Below, piece after piece: positions 23,129-33,617 of a stretch of DNA of 64,000 nt. This stretch comes from Psychroserpens luteolus (GTDB lineage Bacteria; Bacteroidota; Bacteroidia; Flavobacteriales; Flavobacteriaceae), in contig NZ_JAHVXI010000001.1 of assembly GCF_021032705.1 (NCBI RefSeq), positions 806,001 to 870,000 of the forward strand, written 5' to 3'. The notes beneath the pieces were generated by a model that had not been told where the DNA came from, searched no databases, and worked only from the letters and a program-made list of their open reading frames with translations. Both the position numbers and the translations under genes were made by a program. Position 1 is the stretch's first letter; each line of letters starts with the position of its first letter.

Positions 23129-23875
23129 TTAATCTTGTCTATCCCATAAGTTTTGGCTATCACCTAAATGATATCTAAAGGTGAACATCGCTGGGTTGCT
23201 TTTATTGATCATTGCTGAGATATTGTCTCGTGTGACCTCATTACCATTAGATTCGAATGTTCTGCTTACGAATGATATTACAGGTACTTCAACACCAATA
23301 GAAGCCTTATCACACAATCTAAAATTTGCACCAAAATAAAGACTGGCACCATAACCAGTAACGTCTTCATCAAACCCTGAAAAATCTAAATTTCCCGTGT
23401 CATAATAGGCACCAGCTCCATAAGTGAGTTGTACTTCATTAAAAGCTGTTATACGATCAAAATACGTGTATTTGGCGCCTACTCTTAATAGACTTTCATC
23501 AAAATTATCAGCACTTGAATTATGATAATTTACATAAGCACCAAGATAACCTGCGCCATTTGGATTTCGTTTGTCTTTTGTAATTCTGTGTAAATATTCT
23601 GCACCAACACAAAATGATGTTTCGCTATTACCGTCGTTATCGTTCCAGCCAAAACCAGCACTTCCACCAATGGTACTATTTGCCCAGCCAACACCTTCAT
23701 CAAGTGAGTCAACGACATCATCATATCCAAAATCAACACCTGCAGACCACTTAAGAGGAGTATTACCGTCTTCATCATCTAAGGTGGCTAAATTGTAAAG
23801 CCCTTGGGCTTGAATTGTCATAAATCCTCCTAAACACAGTAGGAGTAAGGTTAGTTTTAAATTGTTTGTTTTCAT
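23129..23875 (-). CDS. Predicted outer-membrane beta-barrel protein
   Basis: 248 aa with a signal peptide (about 1-23, LLLLCLGGFMTIQAQ). The mature part alternates polar and hydrophobic residues with many Gly/Tyr/Phe (WSAGVDFGYDD, GASLYFGANFRL, MFTFRYHLGD), the texture of a small outer-membrane barrel. I recognise no specific family. It follows by 22 bp another predicted envelope protein on the same strand, and both lie downstream of a TPR-LytTR regulator, which may control them. Confidence 0.65.
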   Translation of the reverse strand: MKTNNLKLTLLLLCLGGFMTIQAQGLYNLATLDDEDGNTPLKWSAGVDFGYDDVVDSLDEGVGWANSTIGGSAGFGWNDNDGNSETSFCVGAEYLHRITKDKRNPNGAGYLGAYVNYHNSSADNFDESLLRVGAKYTYFDRITAFNEVQLTYGAGAYYDTGNLDFSGFDEDVTGYGASLYFGANFRLCDKASIGVEVPVISFVSRTFESNGNEVTRDNISAMINKSNPAMFTFRYHLGDSQNLWDRQD

Positions 23876-23897
23876 AATATGTGGTTTTTAAAATTGA

Positions 23898-24665
23898 TTA
23901 TTTACGATTACGACGCCCAAAGGTGTAGACCAATGATAATGCGAGGATGTTATTTTTGTTGATTAACCCAATAGTTGAGTCACTTTTCGTTTCATTACCT
24001 TCAGACTTTATGGTTTGTTCTTCATAGGTTAATAAGTTGGTTTGCACCATTAGAGACCATTGTGTAGTTAATAGAATGTGTAAGCCTAGAATTACTCCAG
24101 CAGTTAAGACAGTGAGATCATTTTTAAAGCCATCATTAAACTTGTTCTTTCCAAAAGCATATTTTGCAAAAACACCATACTGCAAACGTACTTGCTGGTA
24201 TTGTTTTGCGAGTATTGACACCATGAGGAGTTTTAATGAAAGGTCTAGTAAGTTCGTATTGAGGAAGTCTCCATTTATACTGCTATAACCTAACCCAAAA
24301 GCACCATAAAAGGCGGCGTTTTGAAAGAGCGCTAACCTAAGATAATATTCTGCGTGCATACACCATAAGGTATCGGCATCGGTAAACCCAAAGCCTACAC
24401 CAAATGCAATCATATTAAGCACAAATGCCACGGCATTTTCTTGCGCTTCATATTGTGTAATACTTTTTGGCGTTAGGGAAGTATCATATTCTATACCGTC
24501 GTCAAGAGTGACTTCATAAGTTCTTAAATCGATGGTTGTTTCCGAGGGAATAGAGAACTCATTAAACTGAAGGTCGTTTTCAAAGTAATTTTGTGCATTT
24601 AGCTGTGTTGTTGTGCTTGATATGAATAACAACAACACTATTGATAATAAGTGCTTGATTTTCAT
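23898..24665 (-). CDS. Predicted envelope/outer-membrane protein
   Basis: 255 aa with a signal peptide (about 1-24, LLSIVLLLFISSTTTQLNAQ). The mature protein holds amphipathic strands and Gly-rich turns (VLNMIAFGVGFGFTDAD, YGAFGLGYSSING) and ends ALSLVYTFGRRNRK with an aromatic residue near the end, as small barrel proteins do. Family unknown. It is paired with the downstream barrel protein (22 bp apart) and lies 102 bp below the LytTR regulator. Confidence 0.6.
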   Translation of the reverse strand: MKIKHLLSIVLLLFISSTTTQLNAQNYFENDLQFNEFSIPSETTIDLRTYEVTLDDGIEYDTSLTPKSITQYEAQENAVAFVLNMIAFGVGFGFTDADTLWCMHAEYYLRLALFQNAAFYGAFGLGYSSINGDFLNTNLLDLSLKLLMVSILAKQYQQVRLQYGVFAKYAFGKNKFNDGFKNDLTVLTAGVILGLHILLTTQWSLMVQTNLLTYEEQTIKSEGNETKSDSTIGLINKNNILALSLVYTFGRRNRK

Positions 24666-24767
24666 AAGATGTGAATTGTTGGTTTAGACTAAAGTTATAA
24701 GATAGAGCGCTTCAATACTCTAAAATGTGATAACTAACACAAAAAACAACATATTCAACCTAAGGCA

Positions 24768-26306
24768 TTATGCAAGATTGGCCTTATAAGTTCTGGAAAG
24801 AGGTATTTCTATATTGGGTTTTAAAAATAAAGCCTTGCTATTTAAAGCGTCAATAAAATTTTTGTTGATGACATATGAACGATGTACACGAACAAAGTTT
24901 GGAGGTAAGGTATTGAGTATGTCTTTCAATTTATTGCGGTCTATTATAGTTTTGTCATCTGTAACGAACTCCAGATAATTACCATCAGATTTTATATACT
25001 TTAACTTGTCTAGATATATTTTGGACTTGTTGTTTAAAATAACCGCAATTTCTTCTACTTTTTTGGCTATTTGTTCTTTTTCTTCCTCAACGGTTTTGAG
25101 ACGCTTCATAGAACCAATTAATTTTTGCCCTAAAAAGATGGCTGCTATTGTTGCTAATAGCGCAAATAAGGTCCATTTCCAGAGATTCTTTTCTTTTGTA
25201 GAGATAAGCAATTCTTTGGCTTGATTTTCTTGTTTAAGCAGTAGTATTTCTTTGGCTTGTTTTTCTGTTTCAAACTTCGAAGTAATCTCAGCAATACGTT
25301 CTCGTTCTTCCAATAAATTAAGTGAATCCTTAACTTTATTTATATCTGTAGAAATGCGTAGTGCATTTTTATAATCACCAGCGTGTTCATATGCTCTATA
25401 CAGTAGGTCGTTAATTTTTAATTTGAATTGCCGTTTCTGGGAATTCTTAAGTGCTTTATTAAGATATACGATTGCTTGATTATAGTTTTTTAAATTGAAA
25501 TAAGCTTCTCCGATGTACGCATAGCTTTTGTCTTTGTTGACCACATAATTTATACGCTCCTTTATTTTTACAGACTCAAGATTATATTTGATACTATTAT
25601 TGTAATCTTCTAGTTCAATATAGCTTTGTGCCATGTTGTAATAAATAATTGCTGCCAATCTAGAGTTACTTTTGTCACTAATTCCTGAAAGCAATTTTTT
25701 TGACATGGTTAACTTTTCATTTTCGTCATGAGTCGTGGGTAATATATCCTCTTCATTTTTTGAATGGCTGCCCGCTCCTGAAGCAAGAGATTTATTGTAA
25801 AAATAATCTGCTAGGTCATTTCTATTAAGCTTACTATAAATAACACCAATTTGTAAATACGCTTTTTGAAGCCCTTTTTTTATATCACCTTTTTCGTAGT
25901 GAATTATTGAGTTAAAGTAATTTTCGAGTGCTAGATCGTAATTTTCCTTTAAGTATTTTATAGACCCATAATTATAATAGGTATCCCCTTTTAGTACTTC
26001 GGAAAGTGAATCTAAATGATTGAAGTTATATTCGAAGAGGCGTTCTGCCTCATCATATTTTTTTTGTACTAGAAGGTAGGTGTTCTTGTAAACAATAGAT
26101 CGTGCAATTAAGTTGACATCATTAAGTATAACACTTTTCTTATAAGCTTTTTCGGCGTAATGAAGTGCACTATCTTGGTTTGTTTTATGAAATTCTTGAG
26201 ATTTATATAGTAGTGTATCTATTTCAGATTTTGATACTGTTTGAGCAAAACCTAAAAAAGAAATAAATAGCAAAGTACATTGTATGAAGTTTCCCCAATT
26301 CCTCAT
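24768..26306 (-). CDS. TPR protein with membrane segment and C-terminal LytTR DNA-binding domain
   Basis: 512 aa. A signal peptide (about 1-21) is followed by TPR repeats (about 60-330, e.g. YNMAQSYIELEDYNNSIKYN), a coiled coil, one membrane helix (about 376-396, WTLFALLATIAAIFLG) and another coiled coil. A LytTR domain (about 425-512: YIKSDGNYLEFVTDDKTI, FVRVHRSYVINKNFIDAL) completes it. The layout lets periplasmic TPR sensing act on a cytoplasmic DNA-binding domain in one protein, a common Bacteroidota arrangement. The neighbouring barrel genes downstream are probable targets. A terminator for lepA separates it from lepA. Confidence 0.88.
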   Translation of the reverse strand: MRNWGNFIQCTLLFISFLGFAQTVSKSEIDTLLYKSQEFHKTNQDSALHYAEKAYKKSVILNDVNLIARSIVYKNTYLLVQKKYDEAERLFEYNFNHLDSLSEVLKGDTYYNYGSIKYLKENYDLALENYFNSIIHYEKGDIKKGLQKAYLQIGVIYSKLNRNDLADYFYNKSLASGAGSHSKNEEDILPTTHDENEKLTMSKKLLSGISDKSNSRLAAIIYYNMAQSYIELEDYNNSIKYNLESVKIKERINYVVNKDKSYAYIGEAYFNLKNYNQAIVYLNKALKNSQKRQFKLKINDLLYRAYEHAGDYKNALRISTDINKVKDSLNLLEERERIAEITSKFETEKQAKEILLLKQENQAKELLISTKEKNLWKWTLFALLATIAAIFLGQKLIGSMKRLKTVEEEKEQIAKKVEEIAVILNNKSKIYLDKLKYIKSDGNYLEFVTDDKTIIDRNKLKDILNTLPPNFVRVHRSYVINKNFIDALNSKALFLKPNIEIPLSRTYKANLA

Positions 26307-26310
26307 ACCT

Positions 26311-26343
26311 AAAAATACAAAAACGGAAGTAAAGTACTTCCGT
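26311..26343 (-). terminator. Intrinsic terminator of lepA
   Basis: On the minus strand ACGGAAGTA and TACTTCCGT (26323-26331/26335-26343) form a 9-bp stem followed by a T-rich run (complement of 26311-26322). It lies between lepA and the LytTR gene. Confidence 0.75.
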
Positions 26344-26369
26344 TGATGCTATAAATTTTATTTAAATGA

Positions 26370-28166
26370 TTAATCGTTGAGTTTTAAAACAGCCATAAAT
26401 GCTTGCTGAGGTATTTCAACATTACCTACTTGACGCATTCGTTTTTTTCCTTTTTTCTGTTTTTCTAGAAGTTTACGCTTACGTGAGATGTCTCCACCAT
26501 AACATTTAGCAGTTACATCCTTACGCAAAGCTTTAATCGTTTCTCTTGCAATGATTTTTGCTCCAATGGCGGCTTGAATAGGAATATCAAACTGTTGTCT
26601 TGGGATAAGCTCTTTTAATTTTTCGGTGATTTTCTTTCCAATATTGTAAGCGTTATCAGCGTGTATTAATGCCGATAATGCATCAACAGTTTGTGCATTT
26701 AATAGAATGTCTACACGAACTAATTTAGACGCTCGCATTCCAATTGGTGAATAATCAAAAGACGCATAACCTTTAGAAACGGTTTTCAAACGGTCGTAAA
26801 AATCAAATACAATTTCTGCTAAAGGCATGTCAAAATTTAATTCAACACGCTCTGTGGTTAAATATGTTTGATTAGTGATAATACCTCGTTTTTCAATACA
26901 AAGTGACATAACATTACCTACAAAATCTGCTTTTGTAATAATGGTAGCTTTAATGTATGGTTCTTCAACACGATTTAAGGTTGAAGGTTCTGGTAGGTCA
27001 GAAGGATTATTTACTATAACAATCTCATCGGGATGTTTATTGGTGTAAGCATGGTAAGACACATTAGGAACCGTTGTAATAACAGTCATATCAAATTCAC
27101 GCTCTAAACGTTCTTGGATAATTTCCATATGAAGCATTCCTAAGAAACCACAACGAAAACCAAAGCCTAAAGCAGCAGAACTTTCAGGTGTAAATACTAG
27201 TGAAGCATCATTGAGTTGAAGTTTTTCCATTGACGCACGAAGCTCTTCATAATCTTCGGTATCAACAGGGTAAATCCCAGCAAAGACCATTGGCTTTACA
27301 TCCTCAAACCCACCAATAGCATTAGTTGTTGGGTTTTTCGCATCTGTAATGGTATCACCAACTTTAACCTCTTTTGCCTCTTTAATTCCTGTAATAACAT
27401 AACCTACATCTCCAGCTTTAATTTCTTGTCTAGGAAATTGCTTTAACTTTAATGTTCCTACTTCATCGGCACCATATGTTTTTCCAGTCGCTATAAATTT
27501 AATTTGTTGGTTTTTCTTTATAGAACCATTAATAACTCTAAAGTAGGTTTCAACACCTCTAAATGGGTTATAAACCGAGTCAAAAATCAACGCTTGGAGC
27601 GGTTCATCGACGTTGCCTTCTGGAGCAGGAATACGCTCAATAATAGCTTTTAATATATTATCAACACCAAAACCTGTTTTTCCACTAGCGTGAATAACCT
27701 CTTCTGGCTCGCAACCTAAAAGGTCTACAATGTCGTCTGTTACTTCTTCTGGATTTGCACTTGGTAAATCCACTTTATTTAAAACAGGTATGATTTCTAA
27801 ATCATTTTCTAGAGCTAAGTATAAATTAGAAATGGTTTGTGCTTGTATACTTTGAGCCGCATCAACAATAAGCAAAGCACCTTCACAAGCTGCGATAGAT
27901 CGAGATACTTCATATGAAAAGTCAACATGTCCTGGAGTATCTATAAGATTAAGGACATACTCTTGATCTTCAAATGTATATTCCATTTGAATGGCATGTG
28001 ATTTTATTGTAATACCACGCTCTCGCTCTAAATCCATATTATCTAAAAGCTGGTCCTGTTTTTCTCGAGCAGTCACAGTACCTGTATAATCGAGTAAACG
28101 ATCAGCAAGCGTGCTTTTTCCGTGGTCAATATGCGCAATAATGCAAAAATTTCTAATGTGCTTCAT
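26370..28166 (-). CDS. lepA: Elongation factor 4 (LepA), ribosomal back-translocase GTPase
   Basis: 598 aa, the normal length. The GTPase motifs are intact: [16 protein letters not shown] (G1), [13 protein letters not shown] (G2), [14 protein letters not shown] (G3) and VLNKVDLP (G4). Domain II and the LepA-specific C-terminus ([34 protein letters not shown]) are all present. LepA binds stalled or mistranslocated ribosomes and affects initiation and translocation under stress. It is a conserved single-copy gene with its own terminator. Confidence 0.98.
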   Translation of the reverse strand: MKHIRNFCIIAHIDHGKSTLADRLLDYTGTVTAREKQDQLLDNMDLERERGITIKSHAIQMEYTFEDQEYVLNLIDTPGHVDFSYEVSRSIAACEGALLIVDAAQSIQAQTISNLYLALENDLEIIPVLNKVDLPSANPEEVTDDIVDLLGCEPEEVIHASGKTGFGVDNILKAIIERIPAPEGNVDEPLQALIFDSVYNPFRGVETYFRVINGSIKKNQQIKFIATGKTYGADEVGTLKLKQFPRQEIKAGDVGYVITGIKEAKEVKVGDTITDAKNPTTNAIGGFEDVKPMVFAGIYPVDTEDYEELRASMEKLQLNDASLVFTPESSAALGFGFRCGFLGMLHMEIIQERLEREFDMTVITTVPNVSYHAYTNKHPDEIVIVNNPSDLPEPSTLNRVEEPYIKATIITKADFVGNVMSLCIEKRGIITNQTYLTTERVELNFDMPLAEIVFDFYDRLKTVSKGYASFDYSPIGMRASKLVRVDILLNAQTVDALSALIHADNAYNIGKKITEKLKELIPRQQFDIPIQAAIGAKIIARETIKALRKDVTAKCYGGDISRKRKLLEKQKKGKKRMRQVGNVEIPQQAFMAVLKLND

Positions 28167-28320
28167 AACATCCTAATTCATCTCAATAAAGATTTGCAAA
28201 TATAATTGATTTATTATGCATAAAACGGTATAAATGTTTACAAAAACCTTAATAAGTGTGGAAAATCCGTAAAAAGGATTAAAAAACAAATGTTATCTTG
28301 CAGGCAAAACCCTGACTAAT

Positions 28321-30735
28321 TTGAAATCCCTACTCAATATTCTAATACTTTGCGTATGCTCTTTTTTGAGCTATGGGCAAAATCTATCCATATCAGGAGT
28401 AGTTGTAGACGACAGGAATGCACCTATAGAATTTGCTAACGTTATTTTGTTTAACGAAGAAGAAAGCGAAATTTTAAAAGGGTCTTCAACAGACAGTAAT
28501 GGCAACTTTAGTTTAACTAACCTAGAGCCTAATACATACATCATCAAAATAAGTTTTATTGGTTTTAATAATTACCAACAAAAGATTGTTCTCAGCGGAA
28601 ATTTAGACTTAAGATCAATTAGGCTTGCTGAGAGTGTAGAGAGTTTAGATCAAATAAATATCACAGTAAAAAAACCAACACTAACACGTGAGGCGGATCG
28701 CCTAATTTTTAATGTCGAAAACACAGCTTTAATTGAAGGGAATATGTTGGATGTATTAAAAAGCACGCCAGGTGTTTTAGTCCTTGGTGATGAGATAACG
28801 ATTAAAAATACAAGTCCGACGGTATATATCAATAACAGAAAAGTGCATTTGTCCTCTGAAGACTTGAACCAGCTCCTAGAAGGGTCATCTGCAAATGCTA
28901 TAAAATCGGTTGAGGTGATTACAAACCCTTCAGCACGATATGATGCAGAAAGCGGCGTTGTTTTAAATATCGTTATGAGTAAAAATCTCATTACTGGCTA
29001 TAGAGGAAATGTCTCTACGAAATATACACAAGGAGTTTTCCCAAGATATAATGCAGGAACTAGTCATTTTTTTAAAAACAAAAGCCTCAGTTTTAACATT
29101 AACTATGATTATACTAAAAGTAAAATAAATAGAGATGGTGATGATGTTGTGAATTACTTAGATAACACAAACATAGTCGATGAGAGTTGGCAATCTATTA
29201 CTAACAGAAACACATGGTCTGAAACACACAGTCTAAATGCTAATTTTGACTATTTTATTGATGACAATAATACATTGAGCTTATCAACTAACACGTTGTT
29301 TGTACCATATTTTAAATATGAAATTACCAATAACACAACAATTAGAGATAACAACAATGCTTTTTTATCGAGATTTACAGCAAATAACTTATCTAGAGAT
29401 GATAAATATAATTTGGGTTTTGATTTAGATTTTAACCACAACTTCACAAAAGGGCAATTAGCATTTAATTCCCACTTTACTTCATATAATTATGAAAGAA
29501 ATCAAGGGGTTTTAAGTAACTTTTTTGATATTAATAATGATTTTCAAAATGCATCAGCATTTAATACAAGTGCTAATCAGGACACACAAATTTTTGCAGC
29601 AAAATTAGATTACAGCTTACCATTGAGTGAGAATTCAACTTTTGAAACAGGAATTAAAATGTCTAATATAAAAACCGAGAGTGATATCACGCAGTTTGAT
29701 GTTGACATTAGCACAGGTGCAGAAACTATTGATATGCAAAATTCGGATGCTTTTGATTATGATGAACGTATTTATGCTGGATATATTAACTATTCTTCCA
29801 CTACCGAAAAATATAATTTCAATGTTGGACTAAGAGCTGAACAAACTGATGTTGATGGGCAATCACCATTAACTAATGTATCTAATATGCAAAACTACTT
29901 AGAATTGTTTCCTAATTTGAGTTTTCAATATAACATTTCTGATGGATACAACGCCTATGTAAATTATAAGCGAAGTATTACTAGACCAAGTTATACCGAT
30001 TTAAATCCGTTTCGCTTTTTCCTAAATGATAATTATGTGGTCACTGGAAACCCTAATCTCGTACCAAGATTTTTAGATCATTATGTGATTGGTGCGACTT
30101 TATTTGATCTGGTAACTATTGAGGCCTATTATGACAATTATGATGGTGCTATTTCTGAAATCCCTAGACAAGACAATACAAACAATATTATTGAGTATAC
30201 TTCGGTTAACTTCGATAAAACAATTGAGTATGGTTTCGATTTTTCAATCGATTTTAATATCACCGAACACTGGAATACCTATTTCGTTACGTCATTCTAT
30301 AATATTGAAGAAGAAACCAATTTTGGTAATGGGCTTGTTAATCAGAGTCAGTGGTCTAATTATTCAAACATTACCAATACGATATCTTTTCTAGAAGACC
30401 GAAGTCTTAATGTGTTTTTAGATGTGATATGGATTGGCAAGAACCTTCAAGCATTTCAGATTGTTGAAGATCGATTATTTAGTCAGATTGCTATCTCAAA
30501 AACACTATTTAAAAAGCAAGGGACGATCACACTCAGCGCTGGAGATTTATTTAATATGCAAGATGAAAAATCGCGCGTGAGATATCAAAACCAATTTAAT
30601 TTTAGTCGATCTGATATCGATAATCGCTATGTGACTTTAGGGTTTAGATACAAATTTGGAAACACCAAGTTAGAAACCAATCAAAGAAAAATAGATCGCG
30701 AAGAACGTGATCGATTAAATAAAGAAGGAAATTAA
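28321..30735 (+). CDS. TonB-dependent receptor-like outer-membrane beta-barrel protein
   Basis: 804 aa starting at a TTG (28321); no ATG in frame is near, and the TTG gives a clear signal peptide (KSLLNILILCVCSFLSYGQ). Order: carboxypeptidase-D regulatory-like domain (about 22-100, ISGVVVDDRNAPIEFANVIL), plug domain (about 110-215, PTLTREADRLIFNVENTA, LDVLKSTPGVLVLGDEITI), then a long barrel of the OMP_b-brl_3 type. No SusD partner sits next to it, so it is not a polysaccharide-locus SusC. Substrate unknown; siderophore, peptide or small-molecule uptake are all possible. Confidence 0.85.
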   Translation: MKSLLNILILCVCSFLSYGQNLSISGVVVDDRNAPIEFANVILFNEEESEILKGSSTDSNGNFSLTNLEPNTYIIKISFIGFNNYQQKIVLSGNLDLRSIRLAESVESLDQINITVKKPTLTREADRLIFNVENTALIEGNMLDVLKSTPGVLVLGDEITIKNTSPTVYINNRKVHLSSEDLNQLLEGSSANAIKSVEVITNPSARYDAESGVVLNIVMSKNLITGYRGNVSTKYTQGVFPRYNAGTSHFFKNKSLSFNINYDYTKSKINRDGDDVVNYLDNTNIVDESWQSITNRNTWSETHSLNANFDYFIDDNNTLSLSTNTLFVPYFKYEITNNTTIRDNNNAFLSRFTANNLSRDDKYNLGFDLDFNHNFTKGQLAFNSHFTSYNYERNQGVLSNFFDINNDFQNASAFNTSANQDTQIFAAKLDYSLPLSENSTFETGIKMSNIKTESDITQFDVDISTGAETIDMQNSDAFDYDERIYAGYINYSSTTEKYNFNVGLRAEQTDVDGQSPLTNVSNMQNYLELFPNLSFQYNISDGYNAYVNYKRSITRPSYTDLNPFRFFLNDNYVVTGNPNLVPRFLDHYVIGATLFDLVTIEAYYDNYDGAISEIPRQDNTNNIIEYTSVNFDKTIEYGFDFSIDFNITEHWNTYFVTSFYNIEEETNFGNGLVNQSQWSNYSNITNTISFLEDRSLNVFLDVIWIGKNLQAFQIVEDRLFSQIAISKTLFKKQGTITLSAGDLFNMQDEKSRVRYQNQFNFSRSDIDNRYVTLGFRYKFGNTKLETNQRKIDREERDRLNKEGN

Positions 30736-30742
30736 TGAATAA

Positions 30743-31858
30743 TTAGTCCTGCCACTCTGCTATAAATAGATTGGTGTCTCGTCCACCACCATTGTTGCGA
30801 TTAGACGAAAACGCTAAATACTTACCATCATTAGAAAACACAGGAAAGGCATCAAAAGTTTCACCATGTGTTACACGCTCAAGATTTCTTCCATCAATAT
30901 CTATCAAGTATAAGTTGAATGGAAACCCACGCTCTGCTTCAAAATTAGAAGAGAATAAAATTTTCTCTCCTGAAGGATGAAAAAACGGACTCCAATTGGC
31001 ATTGCCTAAATCGGTTAATTGGCGAAGATCACTACCATCAGCATTACAAATATATAACTCCATTTCGGTAGGTTCAACTAAACCTTCAGCTAACAAATCT
31101 TTATAAGCTTTAATTTCTTCTTCTGTTTTTGGACGCGAAGAACGGAAAATTAATTTTGTTCCGTCTGGAGAAAAGAAAGCGCCACCATCATACCCCAACT
31201 CATTAGTAATTTGCTTTACATCAGTGCCATCAATGTTCATCGTGTACAATTCTAAATCACCGCTTCTAGTTGAAGTAAATACGATTTTATCACCCTTTGG
31301 AGATACTGTTGGCTCTGCATCATAGCCTATTTCATTAGTTAGTTGCTTTACTATATTACCTTCTAAATCGGCAACAAAAATATCATAACTGTCATAGATT
31401 GGCCAGATGTATTTTCCATTTTTACGCAATGGAGTATCTGGACAAGCGTCGTCACCTAAATGTGTAGAAGCGTAAATAATGTGCTTGTTGTCTGGTAAAA
31501 AGTAAGAGCAAGTTGTACGCCCTTTACCTGTGCTTATCATTGGAGGCGCCACACTATCCATGAATGTCTCATTTACATTCATTAAGAACATTTGATCGCA
31601 ACCAACATTCCAAGCTTTATTGTTAGATTGAAATACGATTTGTTTGTCGTCAAAACTCCAATAAGCTTCAGCATTATCACCTCCAAAAGTAACTTGTCTA
31701 ATTGATTTGAAGTGTTTTTCCCCAGGATATATCAACGAGTCTTTTGAGGTACCAGAAACTTCGGTTTGCGTTTCTTTTTCTGCTTCAGAAGTCGTTTTAG
31801 AATCGTTTTTACAATTAAAAAATAAAACTCCTAATATTAAAATGTATGCGTATTTCAT
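30743..31858 (-). CDS. PD40/TolB-like beta-propeller lipoprotein
   Basis: 371 aa. The N-terminus (KYAYILILGVLFFNCKND) is a lipoprotein signal with the lipobox Cys at about residue 16. Several PD40 repeats follow (PTVSPKGDKIVFTSTRSG, AFFSPDGTKLIFRSSRP, FPVFSNDGKYLAFSSNRN), which build a TolB-type propeller. These proteins often bind or accompany peptidases. It is divergent from an M28 peptidase lipoprotein 39 bp away, and the pair may be coordinately expressed. No catalytic residues are evident. Confidence 0.85.
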   Translation of the reverse strand: MKYAYILILGVLFFNCKNDSKTTSEAEKETQTEVSGTSKDSLIYPGEKHFKSIRQVTFGGDNAEAYWSFDDKQIVFQSNNKAWNVGCDQMFLMNVNETFMDSVAPPMISTGKGRTTCSYFLPDNKHIIYASTHLGDDACPDTPLRKNGKYIWPIYDSYDIFVADLEGNIVKQLTNEIGYDAEPTVSPKGDKIVFTSTRSGDLELYTMNIDGTDVKQITNELGYDGGAFFSPDGTKLIFRSSRPKTEEEIKAYKDLLAEGLVEPTEMELYICNADGSDLRQLTDLGNANWSPFFHPSGEKILFSSNFEAERGFPFNLYLIDIDGRNLERVTHGETFDAFPVFSNDGKYLAFSSNRNNGGGRDTNLFIAEWQD

Positions 31859-31873
31859 ATGACAATTATTAAC

Positions 31874-31881
31874 TAAATTTG
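31874..31881 (+). promoter_or_regulatory. -7 element of the M28 peptidase promoter
   Basis: TAAATTTG fits TAnnTTTG exactly, 16 bp before the ATG at 31898. A weaker TTTC lies upstream at the -33 position, inside the divergent gene's start region. Confidence 0.5.
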
Positions 31882-31897
31882 TGCAAAATTAAGATAT

Positions 31898-33148
31898 ATG
31901 CGTATCAATCACATAATTATTGTTCTTTTTTTGACGGTTTTTACTGCTTGTAAAAAAGATTCCAAAACGGAAATTAGATCTATTTCTATTGAAGAAGATG
32001 TTGTTTTTTTGGCTTCAGATGAGCTTGAAGGTAGACAAACAGGAACCGATGGAGAAAAAGCAGCAGCAGAATATATTGCCAAACGTTTTGAAAACTTAGG
32101 ACTAACAGCCAAAGGAACCAACGGTTATTTTCAAACCTTTTCATTCAAACCCAAAACAGATCCACATCAAGAAGTTAACTATACAGTAAAAGATGGAGAC
32201 AGCACAATCACAGGAACCAATGTTATTGGTTTTTTAGATAATAAAGCTGAGAATACCATTATCATTGGAGCACATTATGACCATTTAGGATATGGAGCCG
32301 AAGGATCACTTTATAGAGGTGAAACACAGGAAATTCACAATGGAGCAGATGATAATGCGAGTGGTGTTGCTGTCATGTTAAACCTAGCGAAAAAGTTAGC
32401 ATTAGAGAACACAGGAAATAATTACTTATTTATGGCTTTTTCTGGTGAAGAGATGGGTTTATTAGGGTCTAATTACTTTACAAAAAATGCAACTATTGAT
32501 TTATCTAAGGCAAATTATATGATTAATATGGATATGGTTGGTCGATTAAAAGAAGATAAGACTTTAGCAGTATATGGTGTTGGAACATCACCTGTTTTAA
32601 AGCAGGTTGTAAAAGCTAATAATTCGAAATTTAAAATCATTGAAAACGAATCTGGTGTTGGCCCAAGTGATCACACCTCTTTTTATAATAGCGACATACC
32701 AGTAATGCACTTTTTTACGGGACAACATGAAGACTACCATAAGCCAGGAGACGACACCCAAAAATTGAATTATGAGGGTATGGATATGATTTCAAACTAT
32801 CTTTTTAACATCATTTCAGACCTTGATGATAATGGAAAACTACCATTCAGAAAAACAAAAAACGAAAGTGACAACACGCCTAGATTTAAAGTAGGTCTAG
32901 GGGTTATTCCAGATTATTTATATGATGGAAAAGGCATGAGAATAGATGGTGTTAGTGAAGATAAAGCTGCTCAAAGAGCTGGACTTCAAAAAGGCGATAT
33001 TGTCATCAAGCTTGGTGATAGCTTAGTAACAGATATGAATAGCTATATGCGCGCTTTGTCAAGTTTTGAAGAAGGAGATAAAACCAAAGTGGTTGTGAAG
33101 AGAGGTGATGAAGAGGTTGAAAAAGACATTGAATTTCAAAAGTTTTAA
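31898..33148 (+). CDS. M28 family zinc aminopeptidase with C-terminal PDZ domain, lipoprotein
   Basis: 416 aa. The lipoprotein signal HIIIVLFLTVFTAC is followed by the M28 core: GAHYDHLGYG and HNGADDNASGVAVML (metal His/Asp), FSGEEMGLLGS (catalytic Glu) and GPSDHTSFYNSDIPVMHFFTG. The PDZ domain (about 320-415, GAGLQKGDIVIKLGDS-like) ends the protein. It releases N-terminal amino acids from peptides in the periplasm or at the surface. It is divergent from a PD40 propeller lipoprotein. The next gene (DUF4345) begins immediately after its stop. Confidence 0.92.
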   Translation: MRINHIIIVLFLTVFTACKKDSKTEIRSISIEEDVVFLASDELEGRQTGTDGEKAAAEYIAKRFENLGLTAKGTNGYFQTFSFKPKTDPHQEVNYTVKDGDSTITGTNVIGFLDNKAENTIIIGAHYDHLGYGAEGSLYRGETQEIHNGADDNASGVAVMLNLAKKLALENTGNNYLFMAFSGEEMGLLGSNYFTKNATIDLSKANYMINMDMVGRLKEDKTLAVYGVGTSPVLKQVVKANNSKFKIIENESGVGPSDHTSFYNSDIPVMHFFTGQHEDYHKPGDDTQKLNYEGMDMISNYLFNIISDLDDNGKLPFRKTKNESDNTPRFKVGLGVIPDYLYDGKGMRIDGVSEDKAAQRAGLQKGDIVIKLGDSLVTDMNSYMRALSSFEEGDKTKVVVKRGDEEVEKDIEFQKF

Positions 33149-33559
33149 GTGTTAAAAACCAAAAACGATTTTATCTATAAAGTGCACTTGATCATTTCGG
33201 TGGTTATTGTTGTTCCCGTTGCTTTTCTATATGCTTTTTATCCTGAATCTCAATTCGAATTGTTTCCTAAAACGATAGATGAACACAATTTTTATAAGGC
33301 AGTAATGGGATTGTATTTAGGCTTTTCTATATTATGGTTCATAGGAATAGTAAAGTCCAACTATCTTAAAACAGCACTCATCTCAAATGTTATTTTTATG
33401 TTAGGTTTGGGCTTAGGAAGGCTGTTAAGTATCATTTTAGATGGACAACCAAGCTTTGGTTATATCTTCGGAACAATCGCAGAATTGTGTCTTGGAATCT
33501 ACGGGTTATGGACGCTGAGTAGATATAAAACTCTAAATGGTAGCTCAACAAATTTATAA
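33149..33559 (+). CDS. DUF4345 family membrane protein
   Basis: 136 aa with about four membrane helices (about 12-30, 47-66, 73-93, 100-125). The YLGFSILWFIGI and MLGLGLGRLLSIILDGQPS stretches are typical of DUF4345 proteins, whose function is unknown. The start is a GTG (33149) directly adjoining the M28 stop codon, so translational coupling is likely. There is no sign of an enzymatic site. Confidence 0.72.
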   Translation: MLKTKNDFIYKVHLIISVVIVVPVAFLYAFYPESQFELFPKTIDEHNFYKAVMGLYLGFSILWFIGIVKSNYLKTALISNVIFMLGLGLGRLLSIILDGQPSFGYIFGTIAELCLGIYGLWTLSRYKTLNGSSTNL

Positions 33560-33617
33560 ACGCTTCAAATAGGATCTACTCTTAATTAAATTAACCTTTT
33601 CAGTTCTTTTTAATGCA